The translations under genes were made by a program, and so were the position numbers. Below are positions 55,466 to 64,000 of a DNA stretch of 64,000 bases, piece by piece (the stretch's first letter is position 1; every line of letters starts with the position of its first letter). Under the pieces are notes generated by a model, which saw only the letters and a list, made by a program, of their open reading frames with translations, ran no database searches and was not told the origin of the DNA. This DNA comes from CAYMGQ01 sp964390055 (GTDB lineage Bacteria > Bacillota > Clostridia > Peptostreptococcales > Natronincolaceae). Location: the NCBI GenBank assembly GCA_964390055.1, contig CAYMGQ010000007.1, forward strand, positions 58,407 to 122,406, written 5' to 3'.

Positions 55466-56008
55466 ATGGATAGTATAGATAACAGGGTTTGGGAAGTTCT
55501 TTGTTCCGAAGAGGATATAAAAAGAAGAGTAAAAGAGTTGGGTGAGCAATTGTCTGCTGACTATGCTAATAAAAATTTATATGTTGTTTCTTTATTAAGG
55601 GGTAGCTTTATATTTGCAGCAGATTTGCTAAGGGAATTAACAATCCCGGTTAAAATAAATTTCATGACAACATCTAGTTATCAACATCAATTACATAGTA
55701 GCGGTACTGTTAAGATACTAAGCGATATTAAAGAAGACTTAACTGGCTATGATGTACTTATTGTTGATGATATTGCCGACTCTGGCTTGACAATGAATCA
55801 TGTTATAGAACACTTAAAAAATAAAAATCCATCTAGTATTAAGGCCTGTGTCCTATTAGATAAACCTGAAAGAAGAAAGGTGAAGATAAAACCCAATTAT
55901 ATTGGATTTACCATACCCGATAAATTTGTAGTGGGCTATGGCCTAAATTATGGGGACTACTATAGAAATATTCCCTATGTGTTCGTAGTTACGGATAAAA
56001 AAAGGTAA
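55466..56008 (+). CDS. hpt: Hypoxanthine phosphoribosyltransferase
   Basis: Purine salvage enzyme forming IMP or GMP from hypoxanthine or guanine and PRPP. The frame is open from a TTG at 55439, but GGGGGAA precedes the ATG at 55466 (180 residues), which gives the standard start. PRPP motif VLIVDDIADSGLTMNHV near residue 97; catalytic-loop MTTSSYQHQLHSSG near 67; VGYGLNYGDYYRNIPYVF at the C-terminus. A terminator follows. Confidence 0.95.
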   Translation: MDSIDNRVWEVLCSEEDIKRRVKELGEQLSADYANKNLYVVSLLRGSFIFAADLLRELTIPVKINFMTTSSYQHQLHSSGTVKILSDIKEDLTGYDVLIVDDIADSGLTMNHVIEHLKNKNPSSIKACVLLDKPERRKVKIKPNYIGFTIPDKFVVGYGLNYGDYYRNIPYVFVVTDKKR

Positions 56009-56017
56009 TTTTTATAA

Positions 56018-56045
56018 TGACGGGAGAATAGCCCGTCAGTTTTTA
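56018..56045 (+). terminator. hpt terminator
   Basis: TGACGGG (56018-56024) / CCCGTCA (56032-56038), loop AGAATAG, then GTTTTTAATTT. Confidence 0.88.
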
Positions 56046-56103
56046 ATTTATCCTACTTAGAATTAAGAGATATAGAATGTGATATTTTAAGGATGTGAAT
56101 AAG

Positions 56104-57078
56104 ATGTTATATAAAAAAAAGCTTAGGCTTATAGATGCAAATATTCTATACTTGCTAGGGGCTATCCTATTTCTGACTATTGGATTTTATCTGCAAAGCC
56201 TAAATCTTGAATTGGGATTAATACTTACGCAATTTTCAATTATTTTTATGCCGCCATTTGTATACTTGTTAATCAAGGGTCTGCCCATTAAAAGCACTAT
56301 GAGATTAAATAAACTTAGCATAAAGCATAGTTTAATGATAGTTTGTATAACCTTATTGATGTATCCCATAGCAGCTATGGCTAATGCATTATTTTTATTT
56401 ATTCTGAGTTTATTAGGCAATCTAAATGTACCCGAATTACCCACAGCAACTAATACTTCCCAATATATTTTATTATTAGTTATAATTTCATTATCCGCAG
56501 GAATATGTGAAGAGGTATTTTTCAGGGGATTTATACTAAGGGGGTATCAAAAGCTTGGAAGGGCTAAGTCTGTAATTATTTCCTCTATTTTATTCGGTAT
56601 TTTTCATTTTAATATTTATAACTTATTGGGACCAATAATATTAGGGATAATTTTTGGCTATTTGGTATTACTCACTGATTCCCTATATGCAGGTATAATT
56701 GGTCACATTGTCAATAATGGTTTTGCTGTCACCTTGGGTTTCTTAATCAATATTTCAAATGATCTTTTACAGAATAGTCACGAAGCAGTTGTGGATTTAC
56801 CTACTAGCAGGGTGCTTTTGCAGGGTATGTTATCACTGGCTGTTATTGGAATTATAACTGGTATAATTGCCTTTAAATTAATTAAAATCATTAAAATGGA
56901 TTTAAAGAAAGAAAATAATTTTTTGGATTGGAATAAGATTTATGAAATAGGGCAAAAATATGAAAAAGAAAAGGACAATAAAATCTCTGTAGTAGAATTT
57001 TTACCAGTATTACCAGTATTAATTTTTTATATTGTGGTTGCTTTTATGCAAATTAATGAAATTATTAGCTTGGGTTAA
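56104..57078 (+). CDS. CPBP-family intramembrane metalloprotease
   Basis: Membrane protein of the CAAX-prenyl-protease-like family, possibly a regulatory protease. The GTG at 56095 overlaps AAGGATG, so I take the ATG at 56104 (324 residues, 8 helices). The catalytic motifs are all present: EEVFFRG near residue 141, FGIFHFN near 168, and HIVNNG near 201. It follows the hpt terminator without an obvious promoter. Confidence 0.88.
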   Translation: MLYKKKLRLIDANILYLLGAILFLTIGFYLQSLNLELGLILTQFSIIFMPPFVYLLIKGLPIKSTMRLNKLSIKHSLMIVCITLLMYPIAAMANALFLFILSLLGNLNVPELPTATNTSQYILLLVIISLSAGICEEVFFRGFILRGYQKLGRAKSVIISSILFGIFHFNIYNLLGPIILGIIFGYLVLLTDSLYAGIIGHIVNNGFAVTLGFLINISNDLLQNSHEAVVDLPTSRVLLQGMLSLAVIGIITGIIAFKLIKIIKMDLKKENNFLDWNKIYEIGQKYEKEKDNKISVVEFLPVLPVLIFYIVVAFMQINEIISLG

Positions 57079-57126
57079 AGAATTAATTCCCTATATTCAT
57101 ACAGGAATAGAAGTGGGAGGGATTCC

Positions 57127-57312
57127 GTGACTAAGAAAAATATGCAAGATGAATTTTCACAAGATTTAATGGTAAAATATGAAATAGCTGAAGAATTAGG
57201 ATTAATAGATAAAGTTAAAAAATTAGGTTGGGGTGGGTTAACAGCAAAAGAGACTGGTAGGATTGGGGGATTAATTTCAGTTAGAAGGAAAAAAGAATAT
57301 GGAAAGAAGTAA
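57127..57312 (+). CDS. Alpha/beta-type small acid-soluble spore protein
   Basis: DNA-binding protein of the endospore core. 61 residues. The family core KYEIAEELGLIDKVKKLGW, which contains the germination-protease cleavage region, and GGLTAKETGRIGGLISVRRKKEYGK are both recognisable. GTG start at 57127, GGGAGGG upstream. Identifies the organism as an endospore former. Sigma-G type control is expected but I did not find a clear -35/-10. Confidence 0.88.
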   Translation: MTKKNMQDEFSQDLMVKYEIAEELGLIDKVKKLGWGGLTAKETGRIGGLISVRRKKEYGKK

Positions 57313-57362
57313 CAATAATATTTTAAAGATAATAATTAGTATGAATTAATTGCTAAAAACAG

Positions 57363-57391
57363 TTGACACCAATATTTTGCTATGTTAAACT
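57363..57391 (+). promoter_or_regulatory. cspA promoter
   Basis: TTGACA (57363-57368), 17 nt, TAAACT (57386-57391) with extended -10 TGT; a leader of about 60 nt precedes the csp gene, as usual for cold-shock genes. Confidence 0.65.
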
Positions 57392-57455
57392 AATATGGAA
57401 TGAGGATACATAGTGTCTTTATTAAATTTAATTAAAGTTTTAGGAGGAATTTTTA

Positions 57456-57656
57456 ATGGAAAAAGGTACAGTTAAGTGGTTCAATGCTGAAAAAGGTTAT
57501 GGGTTTATTTCTAGAGAAAATGGAGATGACGTGTTTGTACACTTTTCAGCTATTACAATGGATGGATTCAAAACATTAGAAGAAGGTCAAACCGTTGAAT
57601 TTGAAATAGTTCAAGGAGATAAAGGACCTCAAGCAACAAATGTATCCAGAGTTTAG
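57456..57656 (+). CDS. Cold-shock protein (CspA family)
   Basis: RNA/ssDNA chaperone, OB fold. 66 residues: [18 protein letters not shown] with RNP1 (KGYGFI, residues 13-18) and RNP2 (VFVHFS, 27-32). TTTTAGGAGGAAT before the ATG. Followed by a strong terminator, so monocistronic. Confidence 0.96.
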   Translation: MEKGTVKWFNAEKGYGFISRENGDDVFVHFSAITMDGFKTLEEGQTVEFEIVQGDKGPQATNVSRV

Positions 57657-57730
57657 AACGAATTAGGTTAATCTTGTAGACAAATTCCTTAACTGGGGTT
57701 TAATTATATAAGATATTTACCGGAGATTAA

Positions 57731-57760
57731 AACAAGTTGGATTCCCAACTTGTTTTTTTG
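57731..57760 (+). terminator. Terminator of the cold-shock gene
   Basis: AACAAGTTGG (57731-57740) / CCAACTTGTT (57745-57754), loop ATTC, then a T run. Confidence 0.9.
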
Positions 57761-57816
57761 TAGTCTTATTTTTAAAATATTACTATAATTTAAATAGGAA
57801 GAAGAGAGGATTATAT

Positions 57817-58698
57817 ATGGTAAACAAGGTAATTCGGTGTACAGCCGAAAACAATAATATCCGCATTTTTCTTGCGAATACAACTAATATGGTAGAGAAA
57901 GCTAGACAATTTCATCTAACCTCACCAGTGGCTAGTGCAGCTTTAGGCAGGACTTTAACTATGACATCAATAATGGGATTAATGTTAAAGTCCGATAAAC
58001 ATAGTCTGACTGTTAGGATTAACGGTGGCGGAGAATTAGGCACCATTCTAGCAGTATCTGATGGGCGAGGGAATGTAAAGGGATATGTAACACACCCTCA
58101 AGTTAAAAGCAGCCTAATTGCACCTGGCAAATTGGATGTTGCCAAAGCTGTGGGGGTTAAGGGGGACTTAAATGTGGTTAAAGATTTAGGTTTAAAGGAA
58201 CCATATATAGGTACTTCCCCTTTGGTGTCTGGAGAAATAGGGGAAGATTTTGCTAATTACTTTCTTCGTTCCCAACAGGAGCCTTCGGCTGTAGCCTTAG
58301 GGGTGTTGGTCGATAAAGATTACAGCATTAAGGCAGCGGGTGGAATGCTTGTTCAAACCCTTCCCGGTATACCAGAGGCAACTGTTAACCAACTAGAGGA
58401 GAGATTATTGAAGTTTAAATCAATTACTAGTCTTATGGAAGACGGCATGAATGAAAGGGATATTTTAAATTATATTTTTGAGGACATGAATCCAAAGATA
58501 TTGGCCAGTCATAAAGTTGATTTTTTATGTGATTGCACAAGGCACAGATTAGAGCAGGCTTTGATTAGTATTGGTAAGAAGGAGTTAGAAGAAATTATAT
58601 TGGAGGATAGTGAAGCGCAACTGGTCTGTCATTTTTGCAATAAAAAGTATAATTTTGATAAAAGGGATTTAAATAAATTATTAAGGGAACTGGGATAA
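57817..58698 (+). CDS. hslO: Redox-regulated chaperone Hsp33
   Basis: Heat-shock chaperone activated by oxidation. 293 residues. N-terminal domain begins VIRCTAENNNIRIFLANTTN; the C-terminal zinc switch carries CDC at 238-240 and CHFC at 271-274, exactly the CxC-X30-CxxC pattern of Hsp33. GAAGAGAGGAT upstream of the ATG. Adjacent to the cold-shock gene but separated by its terminator. Confidence 0.95.
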   Translation: MVNKVIRCTAENNNIRIFLANTTNMVEKARQFHLTSPVASAALGRTLTMTSIMGLMLKSDKHSLTVRINGGGELGTILAVSDGRGNVKGYVTHPQVKSSLIAPGKLDVAKAVGVKGDLNVVKDLGLKEPYIGTSPLVSGEIGEDFANYFLRSQQEPSAVALGVLVDKDYSIKAAGGMLVQTLPGIPEATVNQLEERLLKFKSITSLMEDGMNERDILNYIFEDMNPKILASHKVDFLCDCTRHRLEQALISIGKKELEEIILEDSEAQLVCHFCNKKYNFDKRDLNKLLRELG

Positions 58699-58720
58699 TT
58701 TGACGGAATCTACACGAAGC

Positions 58721-58749
58721 TTGAATTTTCATTGATAATAGCATATACT
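58721..58749 (+). promoter_or_regulatory. tRNA-Cys promoter
   Basis: TTGAAT (58721-58726), 17 nt, TATACT (58744-58749), 38 nt before the tRNA. Confidence 0.65.
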
Positions 58750-58786
58750 ATATTAAACAATATATTTTAATAATATAAATATTTGA

Positions 58787-58861
<75 letters not shown>

Positions 58862-58953
58862 AAACTGACTACAATTGTCAGAATATTATAACAATAGACA
58901 CAGTTTTAATTACTTGTATTGGGGTATAAGTAAAATTAAGACATATATATTGA

Positions 58954-58969
58954 TGTGATAAATATCACA
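58954..58969. promoter_or_regulatory. CRP/FNR-family (HcpR-like) operator before hcp
   Basis: Perfect palindrome TGTGAT-AAAT-ATCACA, 16 bp. It has the TGTGA-N6-TCACA shape of CRP/FNR sites and of the HcpR regulator that controls hcp in anaerobes. It lies about 12 nt upstream of the hcp -35 element. Confidence 0.65.
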
Positions 58970-58980
58970 GGGTATTTCCA

Positions 58981-59009
58981 TTGACAATAACAGGGGACAG
59001 GCATAGACT
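58981..59009 (+). promoter_or_regulatory. hcp promoter
   Basis: TTGACA (58981-58986), 17 nt, TAGACT (59004-59009). Confidence 0.7.
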
Positions 59010-59058
59010 AGATTTAGAAGGTTAAAAAACAAATTTTATAAAAGTGGAGGGATGAAAA

Positions 59059-60717
59059 GTGAGTATGTTTTGCTATCAATGTCAGGAAACAGCAAGAAAC
59101 ACCGGATGTACGGTAAGGGGAGTATGCGGTAAAACAGATAAGGTTGCTAGATTGCAAGATTTACTAATTTATGTTTTAAAGGGAATTGCTATTTATGACC
59201 AGGAAGCTAAAAAGCAAAATATCCAATATACAAATACAGGGGTGGATAAATTTATTTTTGAAGGTTTATTTTCCACCATTACAAATGCAAATTTTGACCA
59301 GAACTTTTTCGCTGATAGGATTAAGGAGGCTTTACAGCTTAGAGATAGTATAAGGGAAAATCTTTTGGAGGCTGGCGGAAAATTAGATACTGATCTCCAC
59401 GATGCAGCCACATGGACCGGAAATAATCTGGAGGATTTCTTGGCTAAGGCCGAAACAGTAGGAATACTATCTACAGAGGATGTAGATGTAAGATCCTTAA
59501 GGGAATTAATTACTTATGGTGTCAAGGGTATGGCAGCATATGCCAAACATGCCTATGTTTTAGGCTACAAGGAAAAGGGTATTTTTGATTTTATCAGAAA
59601 GGCTCTAGCCGCAACTTTAGATAATGATTTAACTGTCAACGACTTAATCAACTTAACCTTGGAAACTGGTAAGTATGGGGTGGAAGTCATGGCCCTGTTG
59701 GATAAGGCTCATACCTCTACCTATGGCAACCCAGAAATAACCAATGTCAATATAGGTGTAAGAGATAATCCTGGAATTTTGATAAGTGGACATGATCTAA
59801 AGGATATGGAGCAATTGCTTGAGCAAACTGAGGGGACAGGTGTGGATGTTTACACACATAGTGAAATGTTGCCTGCTAATTACTACCCTGCCTTTAAAAA
59901 ATATGAGCATTTTGTGGGTAACTATGGGAATGCTTGGTGGAAGCAGGATAAAGAATTTGATTCCTTCAATGGACCAGTATTGCTAACAACTAATTGTTTA
60001 ATACCACCAAGGGACTCATATAAGGATAGGGTATATACCACAAGTGTTGTCGGTTTCGAGGGTCTTAAGCATGTGGATGAGATTGATGGCAAAAAGGATT
60101 TTACACCCCTTATAGAGCATGCAAAAAAATGCAAGCCCCCTGTGGAAATAGAAAGAGGGGAAATCGTGGGAGGTTTTGCTCATAATACTGTTTTAAGTCT
60201 GGCTGATAAGGTTGTGGACGCAGTAAAAAGTGGTGCCATAAAAAGATTCTTCGTAATGGCAGGGTGCGATGGAAGGATGAAATCTAGGGAATACTATAAG
60301 GAGTTTGCTAAGAAATTACCAGAGGATACTGTTATCCTAACAGCTGGCTGTGCTAAATATAAATACAATAAGTTGGATTTAGGAGATATAGGTGGAATAC
60401 CAAGAATATTAGATGCTGGCCAATGTAATGACTCCTATTCCTTGGCAGTTATTGCCCTTAAATTAAAAGAGGTATTTGAGTTAGAAGATATTAATGACTT
60501 ACCTATTTCATACAATATTGCCTGGTATGAGCAGAAAGCAGTAATTGTACTATTAGCATTATTACACTTAGGTGTTAAGAATATCCATTTAGGTCCAACT
60601 CTACCTGCATTTTTATCAGAAAATGTTACAAAGGTATTGGTAGAAAACTTTGGAATTGGTGGCATATCAGATGTAGAGAGCGATATCGCAATGTTTATGG
60701 GAGAGGCTCTAGCATAA
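59059..60717 (+). CDS. hcp: Hydroxylamine reductase / hybrid-cluster protein
   Basis: Iron-sulfur protein with a hybrid 4Fe-2S-2O cluster; reduces hydroxylamine or nitric oxide and protects from nitrosative stress. 552 residues. N-terminal cysteines at 5, 8, 17 and 23 (C-x2-C-x8-C-x5-C) hold the cubane cluster; later motifs [50 protein letters not shown] and [10 protein letters not shown] supply the hybrid-cluster ligands. GTG start, GGAGGG upstream. A single-gene unit under a CRP/FNR-type palindrome. Confidence 0.97.
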   Translation: MSMFCYQCQETARNTGCTVRGVCGKTDKVARLQDLLIYVLKGIAIYDQEAKKQNIQYTNTGVDKFIFEGLFSTITNANFDQNFFADRIKEALQLRDSIRENLLEAGGKLDTDLHDAATWTGNNLEDFLAKAETVGILSTEDVDVRSLRELITYGVKGMAAYAKHAYVLGYKEKGIFDFIRKALAATLDNDLTVNDLINLTLETGKYGVEVMALLDKAHTSTYGNPEITNVNIGVRDNPGILISGHDLKDMEQLLEQTEGTGVDVYTHSEMLPANYYPAFKKYEHFVGNYGNAWWKQDKEFDSFNGPVLLTTNCLIPPRDSYKDRVYTTSVVGFEGLKHVDEIDGKKDFTPLIEHAKKCKPPVEIERGEIVGGFAHNTVLSLADKVVDAVKSGAIKRFFVMAGCDGRMKSREYYKEFAKKLPEDTVILTAGCAKYKYNKLDLGDIGGIPRILDAGQCNDSYSLAVIALKLKEVFELEDINDLPISYNIAWYEQKAVIVLLALLHLGVKNIHLGPTLPAFLSENVTKVLVENFGIGGISDVESDIAMFMGEALA

Positions 60718-60761
60718 ATTGTTGGGGCTTAAGAATACCTCAGAATATTATTATAGATAGG

Positions 60762-60809
60762 AAAAAAGCAGTGGTAAATTATCGACAAGATGGTTGCCGC
60801 TGCTTTTTT
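60762..60809 (+). terminator. hcp terminator
   Basis: AAAAAAGCAGTGG (60762-60774) / CCGCTGCTTTTTT (60797-60809) with one U-G pair; a long inner region may fold further; T tract. Confidence 0.85.
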
Positions 60810-60870
60810 TATTTAATTTTTTTGCATTAGCCTTGTAGAAATAAAAAAAACGTGATAGTCTTTATTGGTA

Positions 60871-60905
60871 TTGTAATTTACAATCATGACATATTAATAT
60901 ATAAG
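60871..60905 (+). promoter_or_regulatory. uppP promoter with palindrome at -35
   Basis: TTTACA (60877-60882), 17 nt, TATAAG (60900-60905); the -35 lies inside TTGTAA-T-TTACAA (60871-60883). About 43 nt before the uppP start. Confidence 0.5.
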
Positions 60906-60947
60906 ATGAAGCAAAAATCGCAAATATATTTTTGGGGGGGTCATATC

Positions 60948-61772
60948 TTGGACTTTATTGAAATAGTAAAGGTGGTTTTACTGGGTATTGTAGAAGGTAT
61001 AACCGAATGGTTGCCCGTAAGTAGTACTGGTCATATGATTTTAGTGGAAGAATTTATTCAATTAAATATTTCTGATGCCTTTAAGGAAATGTTTTTTGTC
61101 GTTATTCAGCTTGGGGCTATTATGGCTGTAGTTATCCTGTATTTTCATAAATTAAATCCTTTTTCACCTAATAAATCTACAAGAGAAAAAAAGGAAACTT
61201 TAGACCTATGGGGTAAGGTTATTGTTGGTACCATTCCGGCTGCCGTATTGGGATTATTGTTCGATGATTGGCTGAACACCCACCTTTATAACTACTGGAC
61301 AGTCGCCATGATGCTAATATTATATGGTTTCCTATTTATTTTGGTAGAAAAACGCAATCAATATAGGATGATAAGCATTAGAGGTTTTGAAGATCTTAAT
61401 TATAGGACTGCCTTTTTAATTGGTATATTTCAAGTTTTGGCATTGGTTCCAGGAACATCCCGCTCAGGGGCCACCATATTGGGCGGAATCATCCTAGGCA
61501 CATCCCGTTACGTGGCGGCCGAATATTCATTTTTTCTATCTATTCCGGTTATGTTTGGTGCCAGTATCCTAAAACTATATAAGTTTGGGGTTGATTTTAC
61601 AGGAGTGGAAGCTATTACCTTATTAATAGGAATGCTTGTAGCATTTGTTGTGTCTGTAGCAACTATTAGACTCTTATTAGGATATATTAAAAATAACGAT
61701 TTTAAAGCTTTTGGCAAATATAGAATTATTTTGGGACTATTAGTCTTAGGACATTTTATTTTGTTTAAATAG
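60948..61772 (+). CDS. uppP: Undecaprenyl-diphosphatase UppP
   Basis: Recycles the lipid carrier of cell-wall synthesis and confers bacitracin resistance. The frame is open from 60852, but GGGGGGG and the conserved N-terminus support a TTG at 60948 (274 residues, [10 protein letters not shown]). Signature motifs: [20 protein letters not shown] near residue 14 and the catalytic [10 protein letters not shown] near residue 170. Eight membrane helices. Terminator follows; no operon partner. Confidence 0.95.
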   Translation: MDFIEIVKVVLLGIVEGITEWLPVSSTGHMILVEEFIQLNISDAFKEMFFVVIQLGAIMAVVILYFHKLNPFSPNKSTREKKETLDLWGKVIVGTIPAAVLGLLFDDWLNTHLYNYWTVAMMLILYGFLFILVEKRNQYRMISIRGFEDLNYRTAFLIGIFQVLALVPGTSRSGATILGGIILGTSRYVAAEYSFFLSIPVMFGASILKLYKFGVDFTGVEAITLLIGMLVAFVVSVATIRLLLGYIKNNDFKAFGKYRIILGLLVLGHFILFK

Positions 61773-61794
61773 ATAAGGGTCGGATGATGTTTTG

Positions 61795-61834
61795 CAAACT
61801 CCCTTTATTTGATATGGGGGTTTGTTTTTTTATT
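61795..61834 (+). terminator. uppP terminator
   Basis: CAAACTCCC (61795-61803) / GGGGGTTTG (61816-61824) with a T-G pair and a T tract. Confidence 0.85.
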
Positions 61835-61891
61835 CATTCTCCAATCATTATATATTACGGGAAATTCCTACTATATGAGCTAGGATTATAT

Positions 61892-61899
61892 GATATAAT
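61892..61899 (+). promoter_or_regulatory. Putative extended -10 promoter
   Basis: TGATATAAT with TATAAT at 61894-61899; no good -35. It could drive the following ABC genes. Confidence 0.4.
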
Positions 61900-61944
61900 T
61901 TCTAATGGTTGTGATTATATTAGTTTTTCTTCCTATCTATGTAA

Positions 61945-62721
61945 GTGGATATAAAGGACCAGATAGATATATTAATAGGTAAAAATAAAGGGGGTGTTCT
62001 TATTAAAAATGCAATAGAGATTAGTGATGTTAGAAAGGTATATAAAGTAGGAGAGGAAAGGGTTATTGCCTTGAATCAAATTTCTATAGATATAAAGGAA
62101 GGAGAAGTGTGCTGCCTATTGGGAACTTCAGGTTCCGGCAAGTCGACTTTATTAAATTTAATGGCGGGCTTAGAAAAACCTACAAGGGGTTCTATTAAAA
62201 TTCATGGTAAATATATAGAAAAAATGAGTGAAAAACAACTAAGTAGATTTAGGCAGAACAATATTGGTTTTGTTTTTCAGTCTTATAATTTAATGCCAAC
62301 CCTAACCGCCCTGGAGAACGTGAGCCTGCCCCTAGTTTTCAAAGGAGTTACTAGGAAGAAAAGACAGGGGATTGCACATAAAATTTTGAAGGCAGTTGGA
62401 CTTGAGCGATATATACAACACAAGCCAACCCAAATGAGTGGGGGCCAACAACAAAGGGTGGGTATAGCAAGAGCCTTCGTAACCAATCCACCTATTATTT
62501 TCGCGGATGAACCCACAGGTAATTTGGATTCTAAAACCTCTGAGGAAGTTCTTAGGTTAATGTTAAATTTGGCAGAGGAAAATAAGCAAACCTTAATGAT
62601 TGTAACCCATGATGAAAATATTGCAAACTATGGAGACAGGGTTTTCTATATGTTGGATGGAAACATTAAAAACATCAAGGATAGGTATGAAAAACTTAGG
62701 GGGGCAAATAATGAAGAATAG
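61945..62721 (+). CDS. ABC transporter ATP-binding protein, MacB/LolD type
   Basis: ATPase of an exporter/extractor of the FtsE/LolD/MacB class. The frame opens at GTG 61945 (258 residues) but that start lacks a ribosome site; GGGGGTG at 61990-61996 points to a rare ATT start at 62002, with the conserved domain beginning at IEISDVRKVY. Walker A GTSGSGKST, Q-loop FQSYNLMPTLTALENV, signature MSGGQQQRVGIARA, Walker B IIFADEPTGNLD and H-loop THDE are intact. The next gene overlaps its last 11 nt, so its product is probably the transporter's accessory protein. Confidence 0.88.
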   Translation: MDIKDQIDILIGKNKGGVLIKNAIEISDVRKVYKVGEERVIALNQISIDIKEGEVCCLLGTSGSGKSTLLNLMAGLEKPTRGSIKIHGKYIEKMSEKQLSRFRQNNIGFVFQSYNLMPTLTALENVSLPLVFKGVTRKKRQGIAHKILKAVGLERYIQHKPTQMSGGQQQRVGIARAFVTNPPIIFADEPTGNLDSKTSEEVLRLMLNLAEENKQTLMIVTHDENIANYGDRVFYMLDGNIKNIKDRYEKLRGANNEE

Positions 62722-64000
62722 AAAATTAGCAGTTATTATGCTTTTGTTTTTATTAGTTTTTACATTTACAATAACAATCTATGCAGACACTGATACCGAT
62801 AAAAATGGGGATGAAGGAAATAATATAACTGAAATTAAAAGAGATGAGCCAAGGCTGGTAATTGGTAGAAACTATAGGATGCCTATTTTAGAGGCGGGGA
62901 CAGAGGCTAGATTGGCCATTCCAATTGAAAATACTACTAACGGAGAGGCCAGAAATATTTTTGTTACACCTCTTATAGAGGATGAAAAAAGTTTCCCCTT
63001 CCAAATAGATAGTATGGTTACTCGGAAAAAAATTTCCTCAATTATAGGAAGAAATACTGAAAATGCAGTTTTTTATCTGCAGGTTAGAAAGAATGTTGAG
63101 GGGAAGATTTACCCCATTAAAATTAATATAGAGTATACCTCACCCAACGGGGCCAGTTATAGTACATCGGAAACAATATACATAAAAATTAATAATGAAT
63201 ATAAAACTCCCTCAATCAGTCTAATGGATACCAAGATTCAGGGAGGAAGTTTGGTAGCCGGGACCTCAAAGTCTGTTGGATTAACAATACGGAATGATGG
63301 GGACTTTGCAATTGAAAATATAAAGGCCAAAATAGAAGGGCTTTCGGAAAAGGGCCTATTACTAGATTCTCCTAGGGATACCATAGAAATAGTAAGTTTA
63401 AAAGCCAAGGAAGTAAGGACTATTTACTATAATATTGTCCCAGATACGGACTTGAAGGCAGGCAATTATAGCTTAGACCTAAAGTTGTCCTATAAGGATG
63501 AGTACAACCATAAGTATGATAATGAGATTAAGGTCTATTTACCATTGAAGGGGGTAGGCTCAAGGGAGATAAACTTTGCTTTTGAGAATTTAAACTATCC
63601 CCAAGAACCTGTGAAACCATATACAGATTTTGCTGTCAATTTCAACTTAAAAAATAGTGGCATAGAGGATGCTGATGAAGTGAAGGTTAGCGTCCATGCT
63701 GGAGATGAAATTTTGCCTAAGTCGACGCCAATAAAAAACATAGGCAGACTAAAGGCAGGGGAAAGTAAGAAGTTAGAGTTTATCCTATTTGCCAAGGATA
63801 AAATTGAATCACAAAATTACCCCATACAATTAACAGTAGAATATGCAACTGGAGGTAGGGGAGAGGCAAGCAAATCTGTTAATCAGTATCTAGGTGTATT
63901 TGTAGATGGCAATGATGAAAATGCTAGCAGTCCCAAAATCATAGTAGACAAGTATAGTTATGGGAATGAATATATCAAAGCTGGAGAAGACTTTCAATTA
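62711..64000 (+). CDS. Exported CARDB/NEW3-like protein (3' partial)
   Basis: Large extracytoplasmic protein whose frame runs open to the window end (430 codons seen). N-terminal signal peptide (RKLAVIMLLFLLVFTFTITIYA) followed by repeated beta-sandwich segments: two or three stretches like TSKSVGLTIRNDGDFAIENIKA and FNLKNSGIEDADEVKVSVHAG, which resemble the CARDB/COG1361 domains often paired with MacB-type ABC exporters. The ATG overlaps the end of the ABC ATPase gene by 11 nt. Membrane permease domain, if any, would lie beyond the window. Confidence 0.85.
   Translation, partial: MKNRKLAVIMLLFLLVFTFTITIYADTDTDKNGDEGNNITEIKRDEPRLVIGRNYRMPILEAGTEARLAIPIENTTNGEARNIFVTPLIEDEKSFPFQIDSMVTRKKISSIIGRNTENAVFYLQVRKNVEGKIYPIKINIEYTSPNGASYSTSETIYIKINNEYKTPSISLMDTKIQGGSLVAGTSKSVGLTIRNDGDFAIENIKAKIEGLSEKGLLLDSPRDTIEIVSLKAKEVRTIYYNIVPDTDLKAGNYSLDLKLSYKDEYNHKYDNEIKVYLPLKGVGSREINFAFENLNYPQEPVKPYTDFAVNFNLKNSGIEDADEVKVSVHAGDEILPKSTPIKNIGRLKAGESKKLEFILFAKDKIESQNYPIQLTVEYATGGRGEASKSVNQYLGVFVDGNDENASSPKIIVDKYSYGNEYIKAGEDFQL

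Noticed and set aside
60852..60947. N-terminal extension of UppP
   Set aside because: Overlaps the promoter and lacks a ribosome site; UppP homologues start near the TTG at 60948.

Overview
The window reads as chromosomal DNA of a low-GC, Gram-positive, strictly anaerobic, spore-forming clostridial bacterium that ferments amino acids (Clostridia/Peptostreptococcales-Tissierellales type; genus not resolvable by eye). The grounds are a selenocysteine-containing glycine reductase (Stickland fermentation), an alpha/beta-type small acid-soluble spore protein, a CggR-type glycolytic operon, the Firmicute secG-rnr-smpB-ssrA neighbourhood, Hcp, Feo iron uptake, SLH-domain surface proteins and strong GGAGG ribosome sites. 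Almost all genes are on the + strand; only the feo operon and one small zinc-ribbon gene are on the - strand. I saw no transposase, phage gene, CRISPR array or integrase.

Layout. 1-4.1 kb: grdB (5' end cut off, in-frame UGA = selenocysteine), grdC, grdD. 4.4-9.3 kb: BMP-type nucleoside ABC importer. 9.4-10.8 kb: rpoN (sigma-54). 10.8-18 kb: cggR-gapA-pgk-tpiA-gpmI-eno with a CggR-like operator. 18-24.1 kb: secG, the membrane pyrophosphatase hppA, a DUF1294 gene, rnr, smpB and tmRNA. 24.3-27.5 kb (-): feoA-feoB-feoC-like-dtxR behind one promoter with a palindromic metal-regulator box. 27.7-31.9 kb: DUF362 gene, then a candidate molybdenum/tungsten cofactor riboswitch plus terminator controlling moeA, a second molybdopterin-binding gene and moaE. 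32-34.2 kb: SLH-anchored glycosidase-like protein. 34.2-44.5 kb: 490 bases without a gene holding an RcnR/CsoR-like operator, then an M29-type peptidase-like gene, a complete peptide-type ABC importer, DUF917, a PucR regulator and an unrecognised gene. 44.9-48.4 kb: malic enzyme, a DMT exporter and a MerR-methyltransferase-like fusion. 48.7-52.1 kb: a Tat-exported flavoprotein with its own tatA, a tiny TatA-like gene and tatC, and an FMN-binding lipoprotein. 52.3-64 kb: nitronate monooxygenase-like, TtcA-like, cysK, a 43-residue membrane protein, hpt, a CPBP protease, a SASP, cspA, hslO, tRNA-Cys, hcp behind an HcpR-like site, uppP, and an ABC ATPase plus an exported CARDB-like protein cut by the window end.

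How they fit. Glycine reductase would make acetyl phosphate, the glycolytic operon would carry sugar flux under CggR control, and the membrane pyrophosphatase would conserve energy from PPi. The iron and Moco/Tuco modules supply metal cofactors for anaerobic redox enzymes. The 48.7-52.1 kb block looks like a self-contained extracytoplasmic electron-accepting module: a Tat-exported FAD enzyme, a translocase encoded beside it and a flavinylatable lipoprotein. By motif comparison the enzyme lacks the catalytic residues of true fumarate reductase, so its substrate is open; this and the 34.7-44.5 kb uptake/catabolism island are the most promising places for undescribed biology.
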